Source: JABWCQ01 sp964530625 (GTDB taxonomy: Bacteria; Electryoneota; RPQS01). From it: DNA of 21,153 nucleotides. Position numbers and translations under genes: made by a program. The stretch's first letter is position 1; each line of letters starts with the position of its first letter. Shown here one piece after another: positions 1 through 6,129 of this stretch. Under the pieces are notes generated by a model that saw only the letters and a program-made list of their open reading frames with translations, was not told the DNA's origin and did no database searches. The stretch covers positions 1 through 21,153 of the forward strand of contig CAZHAK010000035.1 of NCBI GenBank assembly GCA_964530625.1. Direction: 5' to 3'.

Positions 1-660
1 TTCGGCAATGGGCGCACACATAGGTTGTTCAGCGCCCGAACAACAGATAGTCAAATCATATCCCGCTTGGCGCAGAGTCTGAGCAAGCGCGCGCCAGTTT
101 TCAATCGGCCAGCGTTTCGTAAAATGCTTCGCTCCCGGACACAAAACTATTGTATGACGTCCGATATCGGGCGATGTGGAAAAGTCCACGCAGAGTGAAA
201 GGCCTCCCCCATCATCAAGCGCGCCGAACGAGTCCACCGCAGATAGATATCTCAAAGGCACAGGTTTCACTTTGCGGTACAAATTCTTCTTGAATCGAAT
301 CAGCATCCATCTCTTGAACCTGTATCGCACGGCCTTAGACCAAAAAAGCGGGAAGCAAAATGTCCGAAGAAACGCACTGCGCGAACTATTCTGAAGATCA
401 ACAATGATCTCGTACTTTCGAGAAAGCAAACGGCGCAGCCTAAACAGACCGCGCCATCCTTCAGTGCGATTAAACGTAATGATATTGGTGATTCCCGGCA
501 GTAACCGAGCAGCTTCCGAAAATTCAGTCGCAACCAAGAAATCGATTTGTGCGTTCGGAAATCGAACGCGCAAGGCTCTCATCGTTGGCGCGCAGAGCAG
601 CACGTCACCTAGAGACGATAGTCGAATCACCAGAATGCTGCCCTCGCCGGACAAGATCAA
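1..660 (-). CDS. GT9-family ADP-heptose:LPS heptosyltransferase-like protein (C-terminus cut by window edge)
   Basis: Likely adds heptose or a related sugar to the lipopolysaccharide inner core from an ADP-activated donor, at the cytoplasmic face of the inner membrane. The minus-strand frame is open for 220 codons to the window edge. It carries the GT9 hallmarks: an N-terminal nucleotide-fold start with IRLSSLGDVLL, the DLQNSSRS motif near residue 87, a PVPLRYLSAVD linker, and the start of the donor-binding half with CPGAKHFTKRWP. The C-terminal half of the donor domain is missing. The start is uncertain. TTG at 660 overlaps the TGA of the upstream apbE-like gene (TTGA), suggesting translational coupling. 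GTG at 630 is an alternative but would cut into the first beta strand. It is the third gene of an apparent smpB - apbE-like - GT9 operon. Family is confident; the exact sugar is not. Confidence 0.88.
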   Translation of the reverse strand, partial: MILSGEGSILVIRLSSLGDVLLCAPTMRALRVRFPNAQIDFLVATEFSEAARLLPGITNIITFNRTEGWRGLFRLRRLLSRKYEIIVDLQNSSRSAFLRTFCFPLFWSKAVRYRFKRWMLIRFKKNLYRKVKPVPLRYLSAVDSFGALDDGGGLSLCVDFSTSPDIGRHTIVLCPGAKHFTKRWPIENWRALAQTLRQAGYDLTICCSGAEQPMCAPIAE

Positions 661-1649
661 TTCAGGGACTTGAACTTGTCCTTGAGTGCTCCATCCGCGG
701 CAATCGTGTAACTCGGCTTACGGCCGCTAATCCGGATATGGCCCATGAGCTCGGCAGCGCCCTTCTCTGTCAACTTGCTTGCGTCACCGTCAACAGAAAT
801 CGCGTAAGCCAGCGCGAACGCCGTCGCGCAATCCTTTGCCATTGCCACGGAAGCGCCCGAAGCCAACTCGCCGGTTCGCGGGTCAACAACCAAGCGGTAG
901 CCATTTGCAGCACGCTGTTGGGCAGGCAAGTAGGCAAGTCCGCCTTGCGCCATTTGAACAGTTGCAAACACGCTGTCACCCAGTTGTGGATCAACCAGCT
1001 TGACGGAGCGGCTATGTTCATTCACAGGCATACCGACAATTCGCACAGCATAGGGTGAGCGGATCTCAAAAGCTTTGAATCCCTTTTGATTCAATTTCTC
1101 GACCGCCCGATCAATCGCCCATGCGTCCACAAATCCGCGCGCGTCGAACTTCATGTTCGGCTTCGACAACAAAATGGACTTGCCCGCGACAAACATGCCG
1201 CCGGTCTTTATCAAGGACAGCGCGGTATCTATCTCGGCCTGAGCAGGCTTCGCGGGTTTGCCGGTTGCCAGCCATGCGTCCAATAACGGTCCATAGCGCA
1301 GGTCAAAGGCTTCCGCAGTCAGATCATTGAGCTGCAAAGCTCGCATTAACATCGAATAGACCGAAGTGTCGACAGGAACGGACTCTCGACCCGCACCTCC
1401 GGCAATCTTTTCAAGCTGATTATTTTCACCGGGCGTCAGGGCAGCACTTTCGTACCAGTTCAGCAACTCAAAGACCGCATCAAACCCGGGTTTCAAATCA
1501 ACAGGCTTGGTGTCGGTCGAAAAAAAAGTCACAGTCACGGGCACACCAAAAACGGTACGGGTTTCGCTGGGGAAACGATCTCCGGGTTTCTGACAGCCAG
1601 CCGCGACGGCGAGCGCCAGCAGAATAAGAAATGTAGCGTAACGACGCAT
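657..1649 (-). CDS. ApbE-family (FAD:protein FMN transferase-like) lipoprotein with degenerate signature motifs
   Basis: Canonical ApbE proteins are periplasmic Mg-dependent enzymes that attach FMN from FAD to threonines of target proteins such as Rnf/Nqr subunits. This 330-residue protein starts with a lipoprotein signal (hydrophobic stretch, then AVAAGC, Cys19). It shows the family layout: FD-RYGPLLDAW near residue 110, FDARGFVDAWAIDRAVEKL in the middle, and VVDPRTG followed by a DCATAF segment near the end. Several usual residues are absent. In the stretch normally D-L-G-G-I-A-K-G-Y-A-x-D, the Lys-Gly pair is Asp-Ala. The NxGG segment is not recognisable. The His before the DP-TG motif is replaced. 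It may be a divergent enzyme or an inactive relative. I chose ATG at 1649, which has GAG 8 bases upstream and gives a compact signal peptide; GTG at 1658 is the alternative. It lies 31 bases after smpB. Confidence 0.8.
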   Translation of the reverse strand: MRRYATFLILLALAVAAGCQKPGDRFPSETRTVFGVPVTVTFFSTDTKPVDLKPGFDAVFELLNWYESAALTPGENNQLEKIAGGAGRESVPVDTSVYSMLMRALQLNDLTAEAFDLRYGPLLDAWLATGKPAKPAQAEIDTALSLIKTGGMFVAGKSILLSKPNMKFDARGFVDAWAIDRAVEKLNQKGFKAFEIRSPYAVRIVGMPVNEHSRSVKLVDPQLGDSVFATVQMAQGGLAYLPAQQRAANGYRLVVDPRTGELASGASVAMAKDCATAFALAYAISVDGDASKLTEKGAAELMGHIRISGRKPSYTIAADGALKDKFKSLN

Positions 1650-1680
1650 AATATTCACTCAGTATCTGATTGAAAACAGC

Positions 1681-2151
1681 CTAACGATTTCGGCGGTTCT
1701 TGATTTCACGATCTAACTCGCGCTTGGCGCGCAACTCTTCCTTTGCGTCGCGCTTGTCATACTCTTTCTTTCCTTGGACTACGGCAAGCTCCACTTTCAA
1801 GTACTCCCCCTTAAAATAGAGCTGCAACGGAACAAGCGTGTAACTCTTTTCGAGAACCTGCCTCTGAATTTTGCGGATCTCATTTCGATTGAGTAACAGC
1901 TTTCGTACTCGCCTCTCATCCACTTCCGAATAACCACGATTACGGTACGGGTTGATCCCCATGGAGTAGAGGAGGACTTCCCCGTTTTGCACGCGCGCAA
2001 ACGCGTCACGCAGGCTGACGTGGCCCTCTCGCACCGACTTCACTTCCGTACCCAGTAAGGCGATTCCGGCCTCATAGGTTTGGATAATATGATAATCATG
2101 GCGAGCCTTGCGGTTCTGCGCGACAATTTTCACCGATCCTTTAGCCTCCAT
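1681..2151 (-). CDS. smpB: SsrA-binding protein SmpB
   Basis: SmpB binds tmRNA and brings it to stalled ribosomes for trans-translation. The 156-residue protein is full length for the family. It has the N-terminal KIVAQNRKARHDY, the GTEVKSVREGHVSLRDAFA core, the RKLLLNRNEI segment, and the tail GKKEYDKRDAKEELRAKREL, the conserved basic region that enters the decoding centre. ATG at 2151 gives MEAKGSVKIV; the only upstream purine tract (GCAGG) is two bases away. GTG at 2133 with GGAGG and AAAGGA upstream is a plausible alternative start. It is the first gene of a minus-strand operon with the ApbE-like lipoprotein and the GT9 gene, and is head-to-head with tRNA-Leu. No tmRNA gene is seen in this window. 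Confidence 0.97.
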   Translation of the reverse strand: MEAKGSVKIVAQNRKARHDYHIIQTYEAGIALLGTEVKSVREGHVSLRDAFARVQNGEVLLYSMGINPYRNRGYSEVDERRVRKLLLNRNEIRKIQRQVLEKSYTLVPLQLYFKGEYLKVELAVVQGKKEYDKRDAKEELRAKRELDREIKNRRNR

Positions 2152-2208
2152 GACCTGCTAAAGTAACAAAAAAACAGTGGAAAGGCAAGGCTAAGCTGCC
2201 AAGTCTGC

Positions 2209-2237
2209 TTGACAAAGGGCCGGGAAATGGTTATCAT
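2209..2237 (+). promoter_or_regulatory. Sigma-70-type promoter of tRNA-Leu
   Basis: The -35 box TTGACA (2209-2214) matches the consensus exactly. It is separated by 17 bases from the -10 box TATCAT (2232-2237, 5 of 6 matches). Transcription should start near 2244, a few bases before the mature tRNA 5' end at 2249. This indicates that a standard housekeeping sigma factor works in this organism. Confidence 0.85.
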
Positions 2238-2248
2238 TTCGATTCCTT

Positions 2249-2332
2249 GCAGGAGTGGTGGAACTGGTAGACTCGCTAGTTTCAGGTACTAGTGTCCTTC
2301 GGGACGTGCGGGTTCGAGTCCCGCCTCCTGCA
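2249..2332 (+). tRNA. tRNA-Leu (anticodon CAG)
   Basis: An 84-base class II tRNA. The acceptor stem GCAGGAG pairs with CTCCTGC, with discriminator A at 2332. The anticodon stem CTAGT/ACTAG closes a 7-base loop with anticodon CAG at 2283-2285, reading CUG. The long variable arm has the stem GTCC-TTCG-GGAC. The T arm is GCGGG-TTCGAGT-CCCGC. The 3' CCA is not encoded. Confidence 0.97.
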
Positions 2333-2352
2333 CTAAAGTCAGTATTTACAAC

Positions 2353-2386
2353 ATTGAACGGCGACCAGATTCGGTCGCCGTTCAAT
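2353..2386 (+). terminator. Strong stem-loop terminator between convergent tRNA-Leu and tRNA-Arg
   Basis: A perfect 14-bp inverted repeat: ATTGAACGGCGACC (2353-2366) and GGTCGCCGTTCAAT (2373-2386), with loop AGATTC. On the plus strand it is followed by TTCT, only a short U tract. It lies 20 bases past tRNA-Leu and also past the 3' end of the oppositely oriented tRNA-Arg, so it may stop transcription from both sides. Confidence 0.75.
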
Positions 2387-2458
2387 TTCTGGCACAGTCT
2401 TAAATCTCGTCCGTGCGACCGCTTTCGACTCATAACCAATTTGTATATATTGCACTTG

Positions 2459-2532
<74 letters not shown>

Positions 2533-2566
2533 ATTCAGATTAGCAGTCCCGCCAGCCGTAAAGTAT

Positions 2567-2590
2567 AAAAAAGCAGGACGTAAACCCTGC
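2567..2590 (-). terminator. Intrinsic terminator-like hairpin downstream of tRNA-Thr (minus strand)
   Basis: Read on the minus strand, GCAGG and CCTGC form a GC-rich stem around an 8-base loop, extended by one G-T and A-T pairs, and followed directly by six T residues (plus-strand A-run 2567-2572). It should stop much of the transcription from tRNA-Thr before tRNA-Arg. If so, tRNA-Arg depends on read-through or on a promoter I cannot identify. Confidence 0.6.
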
Positions 2591-2600
2591 CTTATCAATG

Positions 2601-2673
2601 AGCCGCTGAACGGACTCGAACCGTTGACCTGCTGATTACGAATCAGCTGCTCTACCAACTGAGCTACAGCGGC
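2601..2673 (-). tRNA. tRNA-Thr (anticodon CGT)
   Basis: A 73-base tRNA on the minus strand. The acceptor GCCGCTG pairs with CAGCGGC, with discriminator T. The anticodon stem GCTGA/TCAGC has loop TTCGTAA and anticodon CGT (plus-strand 2638-2640), reading ACG. The T arm is AACGG-TTCGAGT-CCGTT. The 3' CCA is not encoded. A near-consensus promoter lies just upstream at 2696-2724. Confidence 0.97.
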
Positions 2674-2695
2674 GTGCATGTTTAGAGGAAACCGA

Positions 2696-2724
2696 AGTAT
2701 ACTAATTCCAGAGGTTTTAGTCAA
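2696..2724 (-). promoter_or_regulatory. Sigma-70-type promoter of tRNA-Thr with a palindromic -10 shared by both strands
   Basis: On the minus strand, TTGACT (2724-2719, 5 of 6) and TATACT (2701-2696, 5 of 6) are 17 bases apart, and the tRNA 5' end follows at 2673. The octamer AGTATACT at 2696-2703 is its own reverse complement, so the plus strand carries the same -10 (2698-2703) facing the DNA glycosylase gene. No matching plus-strand -35 box is visible. Confidence 0.8.
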
Positions 2725-2730
2725 GCCGTC

Positions 2731-3306
2731 TTGGTAGCCCTCAACTTAGATTTTTTCGCTCGACCAACGCTGCAGGTCGCCCACGAGCTGGTCGGCTGCC
2801 TGATAAGGTATAAGTCGTGCCTCGTACGAATCGTCGAAGTCGAAGCCTATTCAGTCGACGAAGCCTCCCACGGCTTCCGGCGAACGCCTCGCTCAGCCCT
2901 GATGCATGACACGTTCGGGCATATCTATGTTTATAGAAGCTACGGGGTGCATTTCTGCCTGAACTTCACGACAGACCAGAGCATGACGGGTGCCATACTG
3001 ATAAGAGCGGCAGAACCACTCGAGGGCATCGCACAGATACGTCGGAGGCGCGGCCAGATTGAAGATTGCTCGCTCTGCAAAGGCCCTGGCAACCTGACTA
3101 GCGCGTTAGGAGTGACTCTCGCGCTAAACAAATCCCCCATTGGCGAGAAGCTAATGGTTTATCATGGCAAAGCCATCCGAGTCGCACAATCCACGCGGAT
3201 CGGCATTCGAAAAGCAAAAGATCTGCCGTGGCGCTTTTTTGATCCCGATAGCACATCCGTGAGTGGCTCATCTTTTCTTAACCGATCTGCTAGTTTGATT
3301 CTTTGA
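2731..3306 (+). CDS. 3-methyladenine DNA glycosylase (AAG/MPG family)
   Basis: Removes alkylated and deaminated purines from DNA as the first step of base excision repair. At 191 residues it matches the bacterial AAG family (about 190-210). Conserved features are FARPTLQVAHELVGC at the start; the catalytic site EVEAY with general base Glu38 and Tyr40; His47 in DEASHG; YVYRSYG with intercalating-loop Tyr68; Asn78 in FCLN; LIRAAEP; KGPGNLTSALGV; and the end RIGIRKAKDLPWRFF. No ATG or GTG lies near the required N-terminus. TTG at 2731 is the only usable start, 16 bases after AGAGG (2710-2714), so the start is uncertain. Its 3' end overlaps the convergent radical SAM gene by 17 bases. Upstream sequence is shared with the tRNA-Thr promoter. 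Confidence 0.93.
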   Translation: MVALNLDFFARPTLQVAHELVGCLIRYKSCLVRIVEVEAYSVDEASHGFRRTPRSALMHDTFGHIYVYRSYGVHFCLNFTTDQSMTGAILIRAAEPLEGIAQIRRRRGQIEDCSLCKGPGNLTSALGVTLALNKSPIGEKLMVYHGKAIRVAQSTRIGIRKAKDLPWRFFDPDSTSVSGSSFLNRSASLIL

Positions 3307-4408
3307 TCGGGAGATCAAAGAGATCGGAATAGTCGGCCTTCTTGGGGATATTCTCAGGTGGCACTGGTGGAATATCCGGCGGCGCCATCGCTTCCAATTC
3401 CGATAAGGGAATGTAGTAGCTCTTCAGCCCTTCAGTGCAGTTGCGGCACATCTCCTCGACTCGCCCTTGGCGAATGAGCTGAGTCCGGAACCGATTATAG
3501 CGCTCGCCGTGCCAAATCTCATTGAAATCCTGCGACAAAGCGTTGCCCATTAAGAACTGTTCATCCTTGTCAAAGCAGCAGGGCACAACGTTCCCGTTCC
3601 AATCAATCATCGTAGAGAACCACAGCCGTTTGCAGGACTGGTAGCGGCGCTTGGTTTCCCAGCGCTGGCCCCGGCGTTCATAGCGGCGCAATGCTTCCAA
3701 GTCAGGTAAATACTGCGCGGCCTGCTCATCGGAATAGACTTGAGCGGTCTTGATCTCGACGGTGTCCGCACCCCACTCTTTGGCCTTTGCGCGCAGGTAG
3801 GGAATCTCGTGCTGATTGTGTTTCATGGGCAACCACTGCATAATCATTTTGGGCGTCTTGCCGCCTCGTGCGTCGCGTTGCCGACGAAATTCTTTCATAT
3901 TTTCTATGACAACGTTAAGTTCTCCTCCGACACGATAAATCTTGTAACTGTCCGGCGTAAGCCCGTCAATCGAAAAGACAAGTTCCGACAGTCCGGCGTC
4001 GAGCAGTCGGGGAATCAGATTTCGGCGATGCAAAAGAGTGCCGTTAGTCGAAACCATCGTGTAAATCCCGCGCTTAGTCGCCTCGGAAATCATCTCAGGC
4101 AATTGGTCGTTAATAGTCGGTTCGCCCTGATTCCAGAGCGCAATGACCTTCACGTAGCGCCCAACGTTGTCCAGGATGAGCTTGAAATTCTCGAACGTCA
4201 TCACGCCCAAGTCTCTGGTCAATTCGCGAGCGCCGATCGGACAGAGTGGGCACCGTAGGTTACACCGACTGATCGGTTCAATCATTATACTAATCGGGTT
4301 TCCCCAAACTAGCGGACGCTTCAGAATGTGCGACAATGCGTAGCCGCTCGAGAGAGTCGCTAAATTTGCCAAGAAGCCGGGATTTAGAGATAAACCGCGA
4401 GGAATCAT
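3290..4408 (-). CDS. Radical SAM protein with SPASM/twitch-type C-terminal domain
   Basis: A 372-residue radical SAM enzyme. It holds the SAM-binding [4Fe-4S] motif CNLRCPLC (Cys49, Cys53, Cys56) after an N-terminal stretch of about 40 residues. Further TIM-barrel motifs are LWNQGEPT, MVSTNGTLL and ELVFSIDG. A C-terminal SPASM/twitch region has Cys259, Cys277, Cys278, Cys321 and Cys324, including WNGNVVPCC and MCRNCTEG; this probably binds an auxiliary iron-sulfur cluster. It ends in a proline-rich tail. Relatives modify peptides or take part in cell-surface and cofactor synthesis, but no partner gene here names the substrate. I prefer ATG at 4408, which has AAAGGA nine bases upstream, over TTG at 4438. 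It is divergent from the MscS gene (53 bases between starts) and convergent with the DNA glycosylase gene. Confidence 0.9.
   Translation of the reverse strand: MIPRGLSLNPGFLANLATLSSGYALSHILKRPLVWGNPISIMIEPISRCNLRCPLCPIGARELTRDLGVMTFENFKLILDNVGRYVKVIALWNQGEPTINDQLPEMISEATKRGIYTMVSTNGTLLHRRNLIPRLLDAGLSELVFSIDGLTPDSYKIYRVGGELNVVIENMKEFRRQRDARGGKTPKMIMQWLPMKHNQHEIPYLRAKAKEWGADTVEIKTAQVYSDEQAAQYLPDLEALRRYERRGQRWETKRRYQSCKRLWFSTMIDWNGNVVPCCFDKDEQFLMGNALSQDFNEIWHGERYNRFRTQLIRQGRVEEMCRNCTEGLKSYYIPLSELEAMAPPDIPPVPPENIPKKADYSDLFDLPIKESN
3300..3321. repeat. Perfect 9-bp inverted repeat at the convergent gene junction
   Basis: TCTTTGATC (3300-3308) and GATCAAAGA (3313-3321) are separated by GGGA and span the stop codon of the DNA glycosylase gene and the last codons of the radical SAM gene. 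The stem-loop would form in both transcripts. No T-run follows on either strand, so it is not a standard intrinsic terminator. It may act as a 3' end or mRNA-stability structure. Confidence 0.55.
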
Positions 4409-4461
4409 AGTTGAGAATCCTTTCTTATAACTTGCCAAAACAATCTAACGGAATATCTGCA

Positions 4462-6111
4462 ATGATGCAACGTTATTTTATGTTTGCCATGATTTTCTTG
4501 GCGGCGCAAAGTTATGCGGTGCCTGTCCAGCCCGCGGACTCGGGCAAAGTCGCATCGCAGACGACGGAGCTCACGCGTTCTCAAGGCGCGCCGGTAGTCT
4601 TCCGAAATGATACCTTGTTTACGGTATTCAGCCGAGTGGGACCGTACAAAGTCGAGGACCGCGCGACAGCGATTGCCAAGCGTCTCGAGGAACTTGCTCC
4701 GCACAATGGCGAGTTGACTGTCGTGGAATCGAAGCACGAAGAATCATACTCGACGATTCAGATATCCGGCAAGCGAGTGGCCCTAATCACTGACGAAGAC
4801 GGTGCCGGGTCTGGTCAAGACCGCAGGCTATACGCAGCCGGAACCGCTGAAGCCATTCAAATGGCCTTCGCCAAGCCGATTGTTATCGTGTTGCCTCCGG
4901 TCACCATCCGCGAAGTGTTGCTCGCAATTCTGGCTACTTCGGCGCTGATTTTCTTGCTGAGAGTTTTGAACGCGTTCTATCCGATACTTGTGCGCTTGAT
5001 TGCGAAACTGCTGACGAAGCATAAGGTGAAGTTACAATTCCAGACCTTTGAAATACTGTCCTACGAGCGTGCGTATCAGCTCGTCTTCTTCCTTCTGCGA
5101 ATGACACGTATCGGTATCGGGGTGTTTCTCGGCTATTTCTATCTTGTGACGGTACTCGGGCTTTTTCCGGGAACAGCAGACTTGGCAAAAAAACTCGGCA
5201 GTTATTTCTGGGATCCCGCTACACGATTCACCAGCGCATTCGTAGACTACTTGCCGAATTTGTTTTCCTTGGTAGTCATCACAGCATTTCTTATGCTCGC
5301 CATCAGACTGGTTCGCAGGTTCGCGATTGAGTTAAGCACAGGAAGAATCGGACTGCCCGGATTCTATACGGATTGGGCGATGCCGACCTTCAAACTGGTA
5401 AGACTGATACTCGTCCTTCTTGCCTTGGTGATAGCATATCCGTTTTTACCCGGCTCCGATTCTGTGGCCTTCAAAGGCGTCTCTGTGTTCTTAGGTGTCC
5501 TGTTGTCACTCGGATCGTCTTCCGCTGTAGCCAATATGGTCGCAGGTATTGTGTTAACGTACATGCGCCCGTTCCGCATCGGGGATCGCGTAAAAATTTC
5601 CGATACAGTCGGCGATGTCGTCGAAAAAACTCTGTTGGTGACCCGGATTCGGACCCTTAAATTGGAAAATGTCACGATCCCCAATACATCCATTCTCGGT
5701 GGTTATATTGTCAACTATTCGAATACGGAGCACGGTGAAGGCAACTTGGTCCATACCAGTGTGACGATCGGTTACGATGTTCCGTGGAAACAGGTTCACC
5801 AGTTACTGATTTCCGCCGCCGAAAGTGTTCCGGGAATATCAAGACAGACTAGGCCCTTTGTATTGCAAAGGGGATTGGGTGATTTTTCAGTCGAATATGA
5901 GATAAATTTACTTTGCGCAGATCCGCAACTCATGGTGCAAATGTATTCCGACCTTCATGCCGCGATACAAGACAAGTTCAACGAGGCAGGAGTCGAAATC
6001 ATGTCTCCTGCCTTCACGGCCCTGCGAGACGGAAATCGCGTAACACTTCCCGATGAGTCCTTGCCGAAAGATTACAAGGCACCCGGATTTCGCATAGACC
6101 GTACGAACTGA
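4462..6111 (+). CDS. MscS-family mechanosensitive ion channel with periplasmic N-terminal domain
   Basis: An inner-membrane channel expected to open under membrane tension and protect against osmotic downshift. The 549-residue protein has a signal peptide (about residues 1-22), then a soluble domain of about 120 residues with VGPYKVEDRATAIAKRLEEL. About five hydrophobic segments follow (near 147-172, 206-237, 263-288, 307-332 and 335-368). The last is the pore-lining helix, rich in Gly, Ala and Ser (LGSSSAVANMVAGIV), followed by the MscS beta-domain signature MRPFRIGDRV, VTIPNTSILGGYIVNYS and a C-terminal cytoplasmic alpha-beta region. I chose ATG at 4462, with ACGGA upstream, since it gives a clean signal peptide; TTG at 4411 would add 17 residues. 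It heads a long run of plus-strand genes and is divergent from the radical SAM gene. Confidence 0.92.
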   Translation: MMQRYFMFAMIFLAAQSYAVPVQPADSGKVASQTTELTRSQGAPVVFRNDTLFTVFSRVGPYKVEDRATAIAKRLEELAPHNGELTVVESKHEESYSTIQISGKRVALITDEDGAGSGQDRRLYAAGTAEAIQMAFAKPIVIVLPPVTIREVLLAILATSALIFLLRVLNAFYPILVRLIAKLLTKHKVKLQFQTFEILSYERAYQLVFFLLRMTRIGIGVFLGYFYLVTVLGLFPGTADLAKKLGSYFWDPATRFTSAFVDYLPNLFSLVVITAFLMLAIRLVRRFAIELSTGRIGLPGFYTDWAMPTFKLVRLILVLLALVIAYPFLPGSDSVAFKGVSVFLGVLLSLGSSSAVANMVAGIVLTYMRPFRIGDRVKISDTVGDVVEKTLLVTRIRTLKLENVTIPNTSILGGYIVNYSNTEHGEGNLVHTSVTIGYDVPWKQVHQLLISAAESVPGISRQTRPFVLQRGLGDFSVEYEINLLCADPQLMVQMYSDLHAAIQDKFNEAGVEIMSPAFTALRDGNRVTLPDESLPKDYKAPGFRIDRTN

Positions 6112-6129
6112 GACCAACGAAGCGTCAAC

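Noticed and set aside
176..1058. Several plus-strand open frames of 70-170 codons opposite the GT9 and ApbE-like genes
   Set aside because: They lie antisense to clearly conserved proteins, have Arg/Ser/Pro-rich low-complexity translations and no recognisable motif.
4411..4440. Divergent promoter between the radical SAM and MscS genes (TATAAC at 4426-4431)
   Set aside because: The -10-like box lacks a -35 box at the right distance on either strand; too weak to list.
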